From Pseudomonas fulva NBRC 16637 = DSM 17717 (lineage in GTDB: Bacteria; Pseudomonadota; Gammaproteobacteria; Pseudomonadales; Pseudomonadaceae), in assembly GCF_000730565.1 (NCBI RefSeq), contig NZ_BBIQ01000001.1, positions 310,001-374,000 of the forward strand: a stretch of DNA of 64,000 nucleotides, written 5' to 3'. Of this stretch, positions 36,434-45,409 are shown piece by piece. The translations under genes and the position numbers were made by a program. Numbering within the stretch: position 1 is the stretch's first letter; every line of letters begins with the position of its first letter. The notes beneath the pieces are model-generated. The model was not told where the DNA came from. It searched no databases and saw only the letters and a list, made by a program, of their open reading frames with translations.

Positions 36434-37063
36434 TTAGCGCTTGGCCAGGCTTAGCTGTTGCTTTTCCTTGGGCAGTACGCGTTTGGCGACCACGTAGTGT
36501 TTCTGCCAGTAGGGCTTGCTCAGGTTATCGATGCTCACCCGCTTGCCGCGACGCGGCGCATGAATGAAGCGGTCATTGCCCAGGTAGATGGCAACATGGT
36601 TGACGCGGCGGCTCTTGATGTTGAAGAAGATCAGGTCGCCTGGCTTGAGGTCGCCCTTGGCGACCTTGGTGCCGTGACCGCTGGCCATGGCGCTGGAGGT
36701 GCGAGGCAGGTTGACCTCGGCCACGTCGTTGAAGGCGTAGCGAACCAGGCCGCTGCAATCGAACCCTTTTTTCGGGCTGGTGCCGCCCCAAACATAAGGG
36801 GTGCCGAGCATGTTAACGGCACGGTCGAGCACAGCGCTGCTTTGCTTGCTCGACGCGGCTGCCACCGTCTTGCCACGCGTGGTGCTGGCAGCGTTGCCAG
36901 GACGGGCGTGCAGGGTGGTCTGCTTGATGGGCGTGCGCTTTACCGAAGCGTTGGTGGTGTAGCCGGTAAAGCCGTTGGGAAGACGTTGCTCACGGTTGGT
37001 GGCGTGGGCGGCCAGGGGCAATAGTAGGCAGAGGGTCAGCCATGTCTTGATCAAAGGCGGCAT
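36434..37063 (-). CDS. NlpC/P60 family peptidoglycan endopeptidase
   Basis: 209 residues. Signal peptide LIKTWLTLCLLLPLAAHA, then a low-complexity linker to about residue 75, then the NlpC/P60 papain-like domain: GTPYVWGGTSPKKGFDCSG with nucleophile Cys103, RRVNHVAIYLG with His156, and FIHAPRRG with His168. It is predicted to cut the stem peptides of murein in the periplasm, in the manner of MepS. No lipobox is evident. The region upstream is AT-rich and shared with the divergent TM2 gene. Confidence 0.92.
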   Translation of the reverse strand: MPPLIKTWLTLCLLLPLAAHATNREQRLPNGFTGYTTNASVKRTPIKQTTLHARPGNAASTTRGKTVAAASSKQSSAVLDRAVNMLGTPYVWGGTSPKKGFDCSGLVRYAFNDVAEVNLPRTSSAMASGHGTKVAKGDLKPGDLIFFNIKSRRVNHVAIYLGNDRFIHAPRRGKRVSIDNLSKPYWQKHYVVAKRVLPKEKQQLSLAKR

Positions 37064-37175
37064 AGATGAAGCTCTTATGAATAGTTGTGTGTTGGGCGCG
37101 CAACTTTATAACAGCTTTTTGTTCAAATTTTGATCCGTTGGTCGATTCTCGCTTACCATCCGTCGGCCTTGGCGG

Positions 37176-37193
37176 AAAAAGTCACAACTTTTT
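37176..37193. promoter_or_regulatory. AT-rich inverted repeat ahead of the TM2 gene
   Basis: AAAAAGT, CACA, ACTTTTT is a perfect 7-bp inverted repeat about 37 bp before the TM2 start and within the AT-rich divergent promoter region. It could be an operator or an early hairpin. Function unknown. Confidence 0.3.
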
Positions 37194-37229
37194 TTAGAAA
37201 ATTTAATCAGCAACCCACGAGGGCCATGC

Positions 37230-37649
37230 ATGAACACTTATCAACAGGGCGCGCCCTTCCATGACACCCACAGCAAGGTGATCGGCTATTTGCTGTGGAT
37301 CTTCGGCTTCACCGGCTCGCACCGTTTCTACTACGGCAAGCCCATCACCGGGACAATCTGGTTCTTCACCTTCGGGCTGCTGGGCATTGGCTGGCTCATC
37401 GACCTGTTCCTGATCCCGGCCATGGACCGCGAAGCCGACCTGCGTTTCCACTCTGGCCGCATCGACTACAACATCGCCTGGATACTGCTGACGTTCCTGG
37501 GCATCTTCGGCCTGCACCGCCTTTACCAAGGCAAGTGGATCACCGCCATCATCTACTTCTGCACGGGCGGGTTGTTCTTGGTGGGCGTCTTGTACGACTT
37601 CTGGACATTGAACGGGCAGGTGTCCGAGCGCAATGCCGGCCAGCGCTGA
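37230..37649 (+). CDS. TM2 domain membrane protein
   Basis: 139 residues, four hydrophobic segments arranged as two TM2 units: KVIGYLLWIFGFTGSHRFYYGK and, later, WILLTFLGIFGLHRLYQGKW (both shown in part: GFTGSHRFYYG and GIFGLHRLYQGKW). The glycine-histidine-arginine-tyrosine pattern between helices is diagnostic. Function unknown. GAGG precedes the ATG. It converges on the SPOR protein gene. Confidence 0.87.
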   Translation: MNTYQQGAPFHDTHSKVIGYLLWIFGFTGSHRFYYGKPITGTIWFFTFGLLGIGWLIDLFLIPAMDREADLRFHSGRIDYNIAWILLTFLGIFGLHRLYQGKWITAIIYFCTGGLFLVGVLYDFWTLNGQVSERNAGQR

Positions 37650-37705
37650 CCGTCAGACCCTCTGGCGCGGCCTGGACAGGCCGCGCCAACCGCGCTGCAC
37701 CAAGG

Positions 37706-38404
37706 CTATTGGCGGGTCTGACGCTGTTGCAGCAGCAGGTTACTGAAGCCTGCGCCTGCCAGTTGCTTCTGGGCCACGGTCAACTGCTCGCGGTTGCTGA
37801 ACGGCCCGACCAGTACCCGATACCAGGTTTCGTCCTTCACCGTACCGGACTCAACTTTCACGCTCTGCCCCAGCAGGATGATCTGCGCGCGCACCTTGTC
37901 CGCATCGGCCTGCTTGCGGAATGAGCCTGCCTGCAGGAAGAACTGCGTGGTTGCCGCCGGCTTGATCACCGGAGGGGCAGGCGGTGGCGTCTGGCCCAGC
38001 AATGCAGCCTGGGCGCGTGCGGTGTCGATCTTGGCGGCCTCTGCCGGGGTCACTGGGGTGACGGGCTGGGCTGGCACAGGTGGCGTTTTCTCGGGCACGG
38101 CCTCAGGCGGCACGATGACTTCCGACTCCGGCAGCAAGGTGTAGAAATCGTACTTGGGCTTTACCGGCTGTTGCGGTGTGGCCTGGGTCGACTTCCCGGC
38201 TTCGACCGTCTTTTCGGTTTTCTGCTGCTCGGGCTTGGTGCGCTTGATATCGCCGCCACCGGGTTCGAGCTTCATCAGGAACACGATGAACGCACCGATG
38301 GTCAGGCCGACTGCAAGCCATACCCAGCCGGGCATGGGCTGCTTGGCGGGCGCCGTCTGGCGACTGGCGCCACGTTTGGGAGCAGGTTTCTTCTTGGCAG
38401 CCAC
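37706..38404 (-). CDS. SPOR domain protein, FtsN-like
   Basis: 232 residues. A basic cytoplasmic tail (AAKKKPAPKRGASRQ) precedes one membrane helix (about 28-45, WVWLAVGLTIGAFIVFLMKL), a Pro/Thr/Ala-rich periplasmic linker, and a C-terminal SPOR domain from about residue 155 (FFLQAGSFRKQADADKVRAQ to the end). SPOR domains bind denuded septal glycans, so it is a divisome protein of FtsN type. The start is GTG, one base after the argS stop, with GGAG inside argS, implying coupling to argS. The argS-SPOR pairing is conserved in pseudomonads. Confidence 0.9.
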   Translation of the reverse strand: MAAKKKPAPKRGASRQTAPAKQPMPGWVWLAVGLTIGAFIVFLMKLEPGGGDIKRTKPEQQKTEKTVEAGKSTQATPQQPVKPKYDFYTLLPESEVIVPPEAVPEKTPPVPAQPVTPVTPAEAAKIDTARAQAALLGQTPPPAPPVIKPAATTQFFLQAGSFRKQADADKVRAQIILLGQSVKVESGTVKDETWYRVLVGPFSNREQLTVAQKQLAGAGFSNLLLQQRQTRQ

Positions 38405-38405
38405 C

Positions 38406-40142
38406 TTACATGCGCTCCAGGGTTTCCAGGCCGAGCAGTTGCAGACCTTGCTTGAGGGTGCGCCCGGTCAGGGCTGCCAGACGCAGGCGGCTTTGTTGCT
38501 GCTCGGGCGTCTCGGCAGCCAGGATCGGGCAATTTTCGTAGAAGCTGGAGAACAGGCCTGCCAGGTCGTACAGGTAGCTGCACAAGACGTGCGGCGTACC
38601 CTTGTCGGCTACGTTATTGAGAATTTCTCCAAACTGGGCCAGGCGCGCGGCCAGGTCCTGCTCATGAGGCGCTTGCAGCACGATAGTGCCTTCGACTTCG
38701 TCAAAGCCCTTGCCCAGCTTGCGGAACACACCGGCCACGCGGGTGTAGGCGTAAAGCAGGTAGGGGGCAGTGTTGCCTTCGAAGTTGAGCATCAGCTCGA
38801 AGTTGAAGCTGTAGTCGCTGGTACGGTGCTTGGACAGGTCGGCATATTTCACCGCACCAATGCCCACCACCTCGCCGATGCGACGCAGGTCCTCTTCGGG
38901 CAGGCCTGGGTTTTTTTCCTTCACCAGCGCATACGCACGGTCCTTGGCTTCGTTGAGCAGGTCGATCAACTTGACCGTGCCGCCGTCACGCGTCTTGAAC
39001 GGGCGACCGTCGGCGCCGTTCATGGTGCCGAAGCCCATGTGCTCCATCTGCATGGGGTGGCCCAGGAAGCCGGCGCGGCGAGCGACCTCGAACACCTGGT
39101 TGAAGTGCAGCGCCTGGCGTTGGTCGACGAAATACAGGGCGCGATCTGCCTTGAGTACGTTGCTGCGGTAGCGCACCGCGGCAAGGTCCGTGGTTGCGTA
39201 CAGGTAGCCACCATCGGCCTTCTGCACGATCACGGGGAGCGGTTCGCCCTCGCTGTTCTTGAATTCTTCCAGGAACACGCACTGAGCACCCTGGTCTTCG
39301 ACCAGCAGGCCTTTGGCCTTGAGTTCGGCAACGACATTGGCCAGGTCATCGTTGTAGGCGCTTTCGCCCATCACGTCGGCCATGGTCAGCTTGACGTTGA
39401 GCAGTTCGTAGGTCTTCTGGCAGTGCGACAGCGAGATGTCCTTGAACCGTGTCCACAAGGCCAGGCAGTCCGGGTCGCCCGCCTGCAGCTTGACCACCAG
39501 CCCCCGCGCGCGCGTGGCGAAGGCTTCGGATTCGTCGAAGCGCTTCTTGGCCGCACGGTAGAAGTTTTCCAGGTCGGAGAGTTCGTCGCTGGTGATCGGG
39601 TTCTCTTCAAGGTAGGCCAGCAGCATGCCGAACTGGGTACCCCAGTCGCCTACATGGTTCTGGCGGATCACTTGATCCCCCAGGAACTCGAGCACCCGCG
39701 CCACGCTGTCGCCGATGATGGTCGAGCGCAGGTGGCCGACGTGCATTTCCTTGGCCAGGTTGGGCGCCGACAGGTCGACCACCACTGTCTGCGCTGGGCC
39801 AGCCTTGCGCGCGCCAAGCCGGGGATCGTCAAGCGCTGCGTCCAGGCGGGCCGCCAACGCGGCGGTGTTCTGGAAGAAGTTCAGAAAGCCCGGACCTGCG
39901 ATCTCGACCTTGCTGATGTCGGCGCTGGCCGGCAGGGCCTGGATCAGTTTTTCGGCCAGGTCACGTGGCTTCATGCCGGCCGGCTTGGCCAGCATCATGG
40001 CAATGTTGCTGGCGAAATCGCCGTGGGTCTTGTCCCTGGCGTTTTCCACCTGGATCGCCGGCGACAGCCCGTCAGGCAACACACCGTCGTTGAGGAGTTG
40101 GGTGAGGGCTTGCTGGATCAGCTGGCGAATGGTGTCTTTCAT
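38406..40142 (-). CDS. argS: Arginyl-tRNA synthetase
   Basis: 578 residues, class I synthetase. The HIGH-type motif is [12 protein letters not shown] in [14 protein letters not shown], preceded by the ArgS N-terminal Add-1 domain, and the C-terminal anticodon-binding helical domain contains [17 protein letters not shown] and ends [18 protein letters not shown]. As in most ArgRS the KMSKS loop is degenerate. Charges tRNA-Arg. Upstream is priA, 189 bp away in the same direction. Confidence 0.98.
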   Translation of the reverse strand: MKDTIRQLIQQALTQLLNDGVLPDGLSPAIQVENARDKTHGDFASNIAMMLAKPAGMKPRDLAEKLIQALPASADISKVEIAGPGFLNFFQNTAALAARLDAALDDPRLGARKAGPAQTVVVDLSAPNLAKEMHVGHLRSTIIGDSVARVLEFLGDQVIRQNHVGDWGTQFGMLLAYLEENPITSDELSDLENFYRAAKKRFDESEAFATRARGLVVKLQAGDPDCLALWTRFKDISLSHCQKTYELLNVKLTMADVMGESAYNDDLANVVAELKAKGLLVEDQGAQCVFLEEFKNSEGEPLPVIVQKADGGYLYATTDLAAVRYRSNVLKADRALYFVDQRQALHFNQVFEVARRAGFLGHPMQMEHMGFGTMNGADGRPFKTRDGGTVKLIDLLNEAKDRAYALVKEKNPGLPEEDLRRIGEVVGIGAVKYADLSKHRTSDYSFNFELMLNFEGNTAPYLLYAYTRVAGVFRKLGKGFDEVEGTIVLQAPHEQDLAARLAQFGEILNNVADKGTPHVLCSYLYDLAGLFSSFYENCPILAAETPEQQQSRLRLAALTGRTLKQGLQLLGLETLERM

Positions 40143-40330
40143 AGGAATCTCTTTTCGACCGCAAGCGCGGCGGGCGCCTGGATGCGCTGGTGGAAAAACT
40201 GAGCATTATCCGTGGCTGGGCGCGCGTTGCCAACCTTGGCAGGCATGTGCCCAGGCATGGAGCCGTCTGAAAACCGCCGTTGGGCCCGCCCGCAGCCTTG
40301 CCGTTCGCGGCTTGGCGCTTGAAACCGCCC

Positions 40331-42550
40331 TCAGTAAAGATCCACCGGGTCGACGTCTACCGACCAGCGCACCTGGCGCCCGCTCGGTAGTTGCTCCAGC
40401 ACCAGCAGCCAGGCGCTGATGAGGCGGTGCAAGGGCGCGCGGGTGCTGGCCTGCAGCAGCAACTGAGCGCGAAAACGCCCGGCTCGGCGCTCCATGGGGG
40501 CGGGTACCGGGCCAAGCAGCTCGATGCCGGGCAGGTGCTGCTGCGCCATCAGGCGCTCGGCTGCCGTGCAGGCTTCATCCAGAAACGCCTCGGCCTGCCC
40601 CGGCTTGTGCGCTTCGGCGCGCAACAGGGCCAAGTGCGAAAAAGGCGGCAAACCGGCGGCGCGGCGTTCGTCGAGCGCCTGCTTGGCAAAGGCAAAATAG
40701 CCCTGCTCGGTCAGTTGAACCAGCAGAGGGTGGTCAGCCAGGTGCGTCTGGATGATGACCTTGCCGGGTTCTTCCGCCCGTCCTGCACGGCCTGCGACCT
40801 GCACGATCAGCTGGGCCATGCGTTCACTGGCGCGGAAGTCACCGGAAAACAGACCGCCATCGGCATCGAGAATGGCAACCAGCGTCACCCGGGGGAAGTG
40901 GTGCCCTTTGGCGAGCATCTGCGTGCCGACCAGCAGGCTTGGCTGGCCGCGCTGAATGGTTGTGAACAGTTGGTGCATCGCGTCCTTGCGCGAAGTGCTG
41001 TCGCGGTCCACGCGCAGCACGGGATAGTCCGGGAACAACACCTTCAGGCGCTCTTCGGCGCGCTCGGTGCCGGCCCCGACAGGGCGCAGGTCCACGTGCT
41101 TGCATTGAGGGCAGTGATGCGGCAGCCGCTCGTCGTAGCCGCAGTGGTGGCAACGCAGCACGCCGGAGCGCTGGTGAACCGTCATGCGCGCATCGCACCG
41201 CGGGCATTCGGACAGCCAGCCGCAATCGTGGCACAGCAGGGTTGGGGCGAAGCCACGGCGATTGAGGAACACTAGTACCTGTTGTCCCGCCTCCAGGGTC
41301 TGGCCAATGGCCTGCTGCAAGGGGCCGCTGATGCCGCTGTCCAGCGGCAGGCTTTTCACGTCCAGGCGCAACATGCGTGGTGCGCGTGCACCGCCTGCGC
41401 GTTGGGTCATGTGCAGCAGGCGGTAGCGGCCGCTCACTGCGTTGTGCAGGGTTTCCAGGGACGGGGTGGCCGAGCCAAGCACGATCGGCACGTTCTCCTG
41501 GTGCGCGCGCACCAGCGCCAGATCCCTGGCGTGGTAGCGCAAGCCCTCCTGCTGTTTATAGGAGCCGTCGTGTTCCTCGTCGATGATGATCAGGCCTGGG
41601 TTCTTCATTGGCGTGAACAACGCCGAGCGTGTGCCGATGATGATGTCTGCCTCGCCGTCACGCGCGGCCAACCAGGCATCGAGGCGCTCACGGTCGCTGA
41701 CGTTCGAGTGCACAAGGGCAATGCGGGCGTTGAAGCGCTGCTCGAAACGCGCCAGTGTCTGCGGCCCCAGGTTGATCTCCGGGATCAGCACCAGGGCCTG
41801 CTTGCCTGCCTCGAGCGTTTCGCGGATCAGTTGCAGGTAAACCTCGGTCTTGCCGCTTCCTGTAACGCCCGCCAGCAGAAAAGCGCCAAAATGCCCGAAG
41901 CCGCCGAGCACGGCATCGAAAGCATCACGCTGTTCTTCGTTCAGTGGCAACTCCGACTGCGCCAGCCAGTGCTCACGCCGTTCAGCCGGGCGTTGGCGGC
42001 GTATTTCCACGCACACCAGTTCCTTGGCCAGCAGCAGATCAAGGCTGTCCTTGTTGAGGTTGAGCTTCGACAGCACGCTGTGGGCCACCCCATGCGGGTG
42101 CTGAGCCAGGGTCTTGAGCGCATCACGCTGGCGAGGGGCGCGTGCGATGCGTGGGTCTTCAAGGCGAGCGCCCGGCGCTGCATGCCAGAAACGTTCCTGG
42201 CGCATCTCGGCAGGTTCACCCTGACGCAGCAGGGTAAGAAGCGCCCAGCTCAAGGTGTCGCCCAGGCTGTGCTGATAGTACTGGGCGGTCCATAGGCACA
42301 GCTTGAACAGCGACGCCGGAATGGGCGATACCGGGTCGAGCAGGGCGCTGGCTGGCTTGAGTTTGTCAGCCGGCACCTCGCTTTCGGCACACACTTCTAC
42401 CAGAACACCGATCATCTCGCGCCGCCCGAACGGTACGCGCAGGCGCATGCCTGGCACCCATGTCTGGTTCGCCATGCCGACCGGCGCCTTGTAGTCGAAC
42501 AGGCGGCGCAGCGGGGAGGGCAGGGCAAGGCGCAGGATGACGTCGGGCAC
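40331..42550 (-). CDS. priA: Primosomal protein N' (replication restart helicase)
   Basis: 739 residues. The N-terminal DNA-binding domain starts [19 protein letters not shown]. Then come helicase motifs: Walker [31 protein letters not shown] (DEEH), GSATPSLE and [13 protein letters not shown] zinc-binding insert has eight cysteines ([32 protein letters not shown]). It restarts stalled replication forks. The GTG at 42550 gives the usual length and N-terminus. No ATG fits and the ribosome site is weak. Confidence 0.96.
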   Translation of the reverse strand: MPDVILRLALPSPLRRLFDYKAPVGMANQTWVPGMRLRVPFGRREMIGVLVEVCAESEVPADKLKPASALLDPVSPIPASLFKLCLWTAQYYQHSLGDTLSWALLTLLRQGEPAEMRQERFWHAAPGARLEDPRIARAPRQRDALKTLAQHPHGVAHSVLSKLNLNKDSLDLLLAKELVCVEIRRQRPAERREHWLAQSELPLNEEQRDAFDAVLGGFGHFGAFLLAGVTGSGKTEVYLQLIRETLEAGKQALVLIPEINLGPQTLARFEQRFNARIALVHSNVSDRERLDAWLAARDGEADIIIGTRSALFTPMKNPGLIIIDEEHDGSYKQQEGLRYHARDLALVRAHQENVPIVLGSATPSLETLHNAVSGRYRLLHMTQRAGGARAPRMLRLDVKSLPLDSGISGPLQQAIGQTLEAGQQVLVFLNRRGFAPTLLCHDCGWLSECPRCDARMTVHQRSGVLRCHHCGYDERLPHHCPQCKHVDLRPVGAGTERAEERLKVLFPDYPVLRVDRDSTSRKDAMHQLFTTIQRGQPSLLVGTQMLAKGHHFPRVTLVAILDADGGLFSGDFRASERMAQLIVQVAGRAGRAEEPGKVIIQTHLADHPLLVQLTEQGYFAFAKQALDERRAAGLPPFSHLALLRAEAHKPGQAEAFLDEACTAAERLMAQQHLPGIELLGPVPAPMERRAGRFRAQLLLQASTRAPLHRLISAWLLVLEQLPSGRQVRWSVDVDPVDLY

Positions 42551-42618
42551 GCTAATGGTCTCGGGGGGCGTTTCAGAACTGGCGAGCCTAGCAGACGACG
42601 GTCGGTACAAGCGACAAC

Positions 42619-42646
42619 TTGCGCTGGCGCCATGCTCTGGTATTAT
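42619..42646 (+). promoter_or_regulatory. Sigma-70 type promoter of rpmE
   Basis: TTGCGC (42619-42624), a 16-bp spacer and TATTAT (42641-42646) form a plausible sigma-70 promoter 71 bp before the rpmE start, overlapping the 5' end region of divergent priA. Confidence 0.55.
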
Positions 42647-42716
42647 TTGCCGCCTAATTACGTGCGGTATTCAACAATTGGTGTTGGATGGCGGCACGCA
42701 GCTCGAGGAAGTGACC

Positions 42717-42935
42717 ATGAAAGCTGATATCCATCCGAACTACGAAGCAGTTGCTGTCACCTGCAGCTGCGGCAACAAATTCGAAACCCGTTCGACCCTG
42801 GGCGATACCCTGTCGATCGACGTTTGCAACCTGTGCCACCCTTTCTACACCGGTAAGCAGAAAGTCCTGGACACCGGCGGCCGCGTACAGAAGTTCGCCG
42901 ATCGCTTTGGCATGTTCGGTGCCAAGAAAGGCTGA
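42717..42935 (+). CDS. rpmE: 50S ribosomal protein L31 (zinc-binding form)
   Basis: 72 residues. [20 protein letters not shown] starts the protein. Cys16, Cys18, Cys37 and Cys40 (CSC and CNLC) are the zinc ligands of the C+ type L31, followed by [20 protein letters not shown]. It belongs to the large subunit. The TGA overlaps the ATG of the nuclease gene (TGATG). Confidence 0.98.
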   Translation: MKADIHPNYEAVAVTCSCGNKFETRSTLGDTLSIDVCNLCHPFYTGKQKVLDTGGRVQKFADRFGMFGAKKG

Positions 42936-43756
42936 TGCGCATGGCGAACCCTTCGGGTTTCGCAGCGTTGCAGAAAAAAGCGCCCCTTGTGGGCGCTTTT
43001 TTTATGCTCGCTTGTTGGGTATCCCAGGCGCAGGCTTTCTGCCCGGCGCCGTCACGTGCTCAATGGGTGGCCGTACGGCATGTGGTCGATGGTGACACCG
43101 TGCGCTTGGTCGATGGCCGCAGTGTGCGTCTGATCGGGATCAATGCCCCCGAAATCGGCCGCAAGGGGCAAGCGGATGAGCCTCTTGCCCAGGCTGCCCG
43201 CAAACGCCTGCAAGCATTGATCAAAGCCAGTGACGGGCGCGTTGGCTTGGTACGCGGCAAGGAGGGCAAAGACCGGTACGGTCGCAGCCTGGCCCACTTG
43301 TACAGCCGTGAAGGGCATAATCTTGAGGCGCAGCTGCTCAGCGAAGGGCTTGCATACCGTATTGCCATTGCACCCAATACTGAGCTGAGCGGTTGCCAGC
43401 AGCGCGCCGAGTCAGTCGCGCGCCGGGCGGCTGTCGGTGTGTGGAAACGCTCACCGGTGATGCCTGCCCATGCCGTGCGTAAACCAGGTTTTGCGCTGGT
43501 GTCAGGCCGCGTCACCGCCATCGAACGCAGTCGTACGGGGGTTCGATTGACCCTCGACAGCGCCATGACGCTGCACATACCCGCTCGTCTGCGCCGTGCA
43601 TTGCCCGCGGGTTTCTTCGATAACCTCAAAGGGCAAAAGGTCGAGGCCAGGGGTTGGATTCGCAGCCATTCACGTAAAGTGCCCTACGCGCCGGGTCAGC
43701 GACGCTGGCAGATGACCCTTACAGACGTCAGCATGCTCGACCGCCTGCAAAGATAA
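42935..43756 (+). CDS. Secreted thermonuclease-family (SNase-like) nuclease
   Basis: 273 residues. The N-terminus (about 34 residues, KKAPLVGAFFMLACWVSQAQ then A) is a signal peptide, cleaved before FCP. The SNase OB-fold domain has VVDGDTVRLVDGRSVRLIGI (catalytic Asp and Arg), NAPEIG and EGKDRYGRSLAHLY with Glu/Arg. A second, unassigned C-terminal region of about 90 residues follows. It is a predicted periplasmic or secreted calcium-dependent nuclease. The ATG at 42935 (or 42941) overlaps the rpmE stop, and the rpmE terminator hairpin lies inside its signal peptide codons. Confidence 0.87.
   Translation: MRMANPSGFAALQKKAPLVGAFFMLACWVSQAQAFCPAPSRAQWVAVRHVVDGDTVRLVDGRSVRLIGINAPEIGRKGQADEPLAQAARKRLQALIKASDGRVGLVRGKEGKDRYGRSLAHLYSREGHNLEAQLLSEGLAYRIAIAPNTELSGCQQRAESVARRAAVGVWKRSPVMPAHAVRKPGFALVSGRVTAIERSRTGVRLTLDSAMTLHIPARLRRALPAGFFDNLKGQKVEARGWIRSHSRKVPYAPGQRRWQMTLTDVSMLDRLQR
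42974..43003 (+). terminator. Terminator of rpmE lying inside the nuclease signal-peptide codons
   Basis: AAAAAGCGCCC, CTTGT, GGGCGCTTTTTTT is a strong intrinsic terminator about 40 bp past the rpmE stop. The same bases are read as KKAPLVGAFF in the nuclease frame, so only read-through transcripts make nuclease if there is no internal promoter. Confidence 0.85.
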
Positions 43757-43760
43757 AAGA

Positions 43761-43776
43761 TGTAGACATTTCTACA
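43761..43776. promoter_or_regulatory. Palindrome upstream of maeB
   Basis: TGTAGA, CATT, TCTACA is a perfect 6-bp inverted repeat just after the nuclease stop and about 158 bp before maeB, followed eight bases later by TTGTACAC. It resembles an operator more than a terminator because no U tract follows. The binding protein is unknown. Confidence 0.35.
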
Positions 43777-43933
43777 CCAGATTGTACACACTGAAGCCTG
43801 CATGCCCCGTGGGTTGTAGCATAAAGTCTTAGGCTAGAGGCCTTGACACGAGTGACCGGCCAGTCTTGTGACGGCTGGACTCTTTGCGTATCCTCGGCGG
43901 TCCGTCAGAACAGCCAATAGCGGAATGCCCAAC

Positions 43934-45202
43934 ATGTCAGACCTGAAAACCGCCGCTCTCGAATATCACGCTCACCCTCGCCCAGGGAAACTGAGCGTCG
44001 AGCTCTCCAAGCCCACCGCCACCGCCCGTGACCTCGCCCTGGCCTACAGCCCAGGTGTGGCAGAGCCTGTGCGCGAGATCGGTCGTGATCCGGAGCTGGC
44101 CTACAAGTACACCGGCAAAGGCAACCTGGTTGCAGTGATTTCCGATGGTACTGCCATTCTCGGTCTTGGCGATCTGGGTCCGCTGGCGTCCAAGCCTGTC
44201 ATGGAAGGCAAGGGTGTTCTGTTCAAGCGTTTCGCCGGTATCGACGTGTTCGACATCGAAGTCGAGTCCGAGAGCCCGCAGGCCTTCATCGATACCGTGC
44301 GCCGTATTTCGATCACCTTCGGTGGCATCAACCTCGAAGACATCAAGGCGCCAGAGTGCTTCGAGATCGAACGCACCCTGATCGAGCAGTGCGACATTCC
44401 GGTCTTCCACGATGACCAGCACGGCACCGCCATCGTAACGGCCGCCGGTATGATCAACGCCTTGGAAATCGCCGGCAAAACCCTCGAAGAAGCCAAGATC
44501 GTCTGCCTGGGCGCAGGTGCAGCGGCCATTTCCTGCATGAAGCTGCTGGTCAGCATGGGTGCGAAGGTCGAGAACATCTTCATGATCGACCGCAGCGGCG
44601 TCATCCACGCTGGCCGTGACGACCTGAACCAGTACAAGGCACAGTTCGCGCACGCCACCGACAAGCGTACGCTGGCCGATGCCCTTGAAGGCGCTGACGT
44701 GTTCGTGGGCCTGTCCGGTCCAAACCTGTTGAGCGCTGAAGGCTTGAAGTCGATGGCCGCCAACCCGATCGTGTTTGCCTGCTCGAACCCCGATCCTGAG
44801 ATCGCCCCTGAGTTGGCACACGCCACGCGCGACGACGTGATCATGGCGACGGGTCGTTCCGACTATCCGAACCAGGTCAACAACGTGCTGGGCTTCCCGT
44901 TCATCTTCCGCGGCGCGCTGGACGTTCGAGCCAAGCGTATCAACGAAGAAATGAAAATCGCCGCTGCCATCGCGCTGAAAGACCTGGCCAAGCAGCCGGT
45001 TCCCAAGGAAGTATGCGAAGCCTACGGCGTGGACGGCCTGGAATTCGGTCGTGAGTACATCATTCCCAAGCCGCTGGATGCACGCCTGATTACTGTCGTC
45101 TCCGACGCCGTGGCCAAGGCTGCTATCGAGTCGGGCGTCGCTACGCTGCCGTACCCGAAGCATTACCCGCTCAAGAACGTTGATGACGTGTTCAACGGCT
45201 GA
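43934..45202 (+). CDS. maeB: NADP-dependent malic enzyme (short form)
   Basis: 422 residues. YSPGVAEPVREI and YKYTGKGNLVAVISDGTAIL mark the malic N-domain, then EDIKAPECFEIE with metal ligands, FHDDQHGTAIV, and the NADP-binding VCLGAGAAAISCMKLL. It decarboxylates malate to pyruvate, supplying NADPH. It lacks the C-terminal phosphotransacetylase-like domain of E. coli MaeB and so is the short single-domain form. The start at 43934 follows homologues; an ATG three codons earlier is possible. A large nested hairpin follows its stop. Confidence 0.95.
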   Translation: MSDLKTAALEYHAHPRPGKLSVELSKPTATARDLALAYSPGVAEPVREIGRDPELAYKYTGKGNLVAVISDGTAILGLGDLGPLASKPVMEGKGVLFKRFAGIDVFDIEVESESPQAFIDTVRRISITFGGINLEDIKAPECFEIERTLIEQCDIPVFHDDQHGTAIVTAAGMINALEIAGKTLEEAKIVCLGAGAAAISCMKLLVSMGAKVENIFMIDRSGVIHAGRDDLNQYKAQFAHATDKRTLADALEGADVFVGLSGPNLLSAEGLKSMAANPIVFACSNPDPEIAPELAHATRDDVIMATGRSDYPNQVNNVLGFPFIFRGALDVRAKRINEEMKIAAAIALKDLAKQPVPKEVCEAYGVDGLEFGREYIIPKPLDARLITVVSDAVAKAAIESGVATLPYPKHYPLKNVDDVFNG

Positions 45203-45220
45203 TCGTCGTTCTGCACCAAC

Positions 45221-45312
45221 AAACCCGGCTGTCATGGCCTGATGCTGTTTACGTAGGGCCGCGAAGCGGCCCAACGATATCAAGACAGTATCAAGCCATG
45301 ACAGCCGGGTTT
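45221..45312. terminator. Large nested hairpin terminator between convergent maeB and ponA
   Basis: Arms AAACCCGGCTGTCATGGC (45221-45238) and its exact complement (45295-45312) form 18 perfect base pairs, ending in a run of six Ts for the maeB direction. After one mismatch, TGATGCTGT and ACAGTATCA add nine more pairs with one G-T. In the loop, GGGCCGC-GAA-GCGGCCC (45256-45272) is a second perfect hairpin. Termination is the likely role, but the size and nesting are unusual. Confidence 0.8.
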
Positions 45313-45409
45313 TTTCATGGCTGTAGAACAAAGGGGCAGCGGGAATTCGCCGGCATCGAGCCGTAATGCCAGGGCCGCCTTGCAGCCCTGTCAGGGTACC
45401 GGTCAGGTC

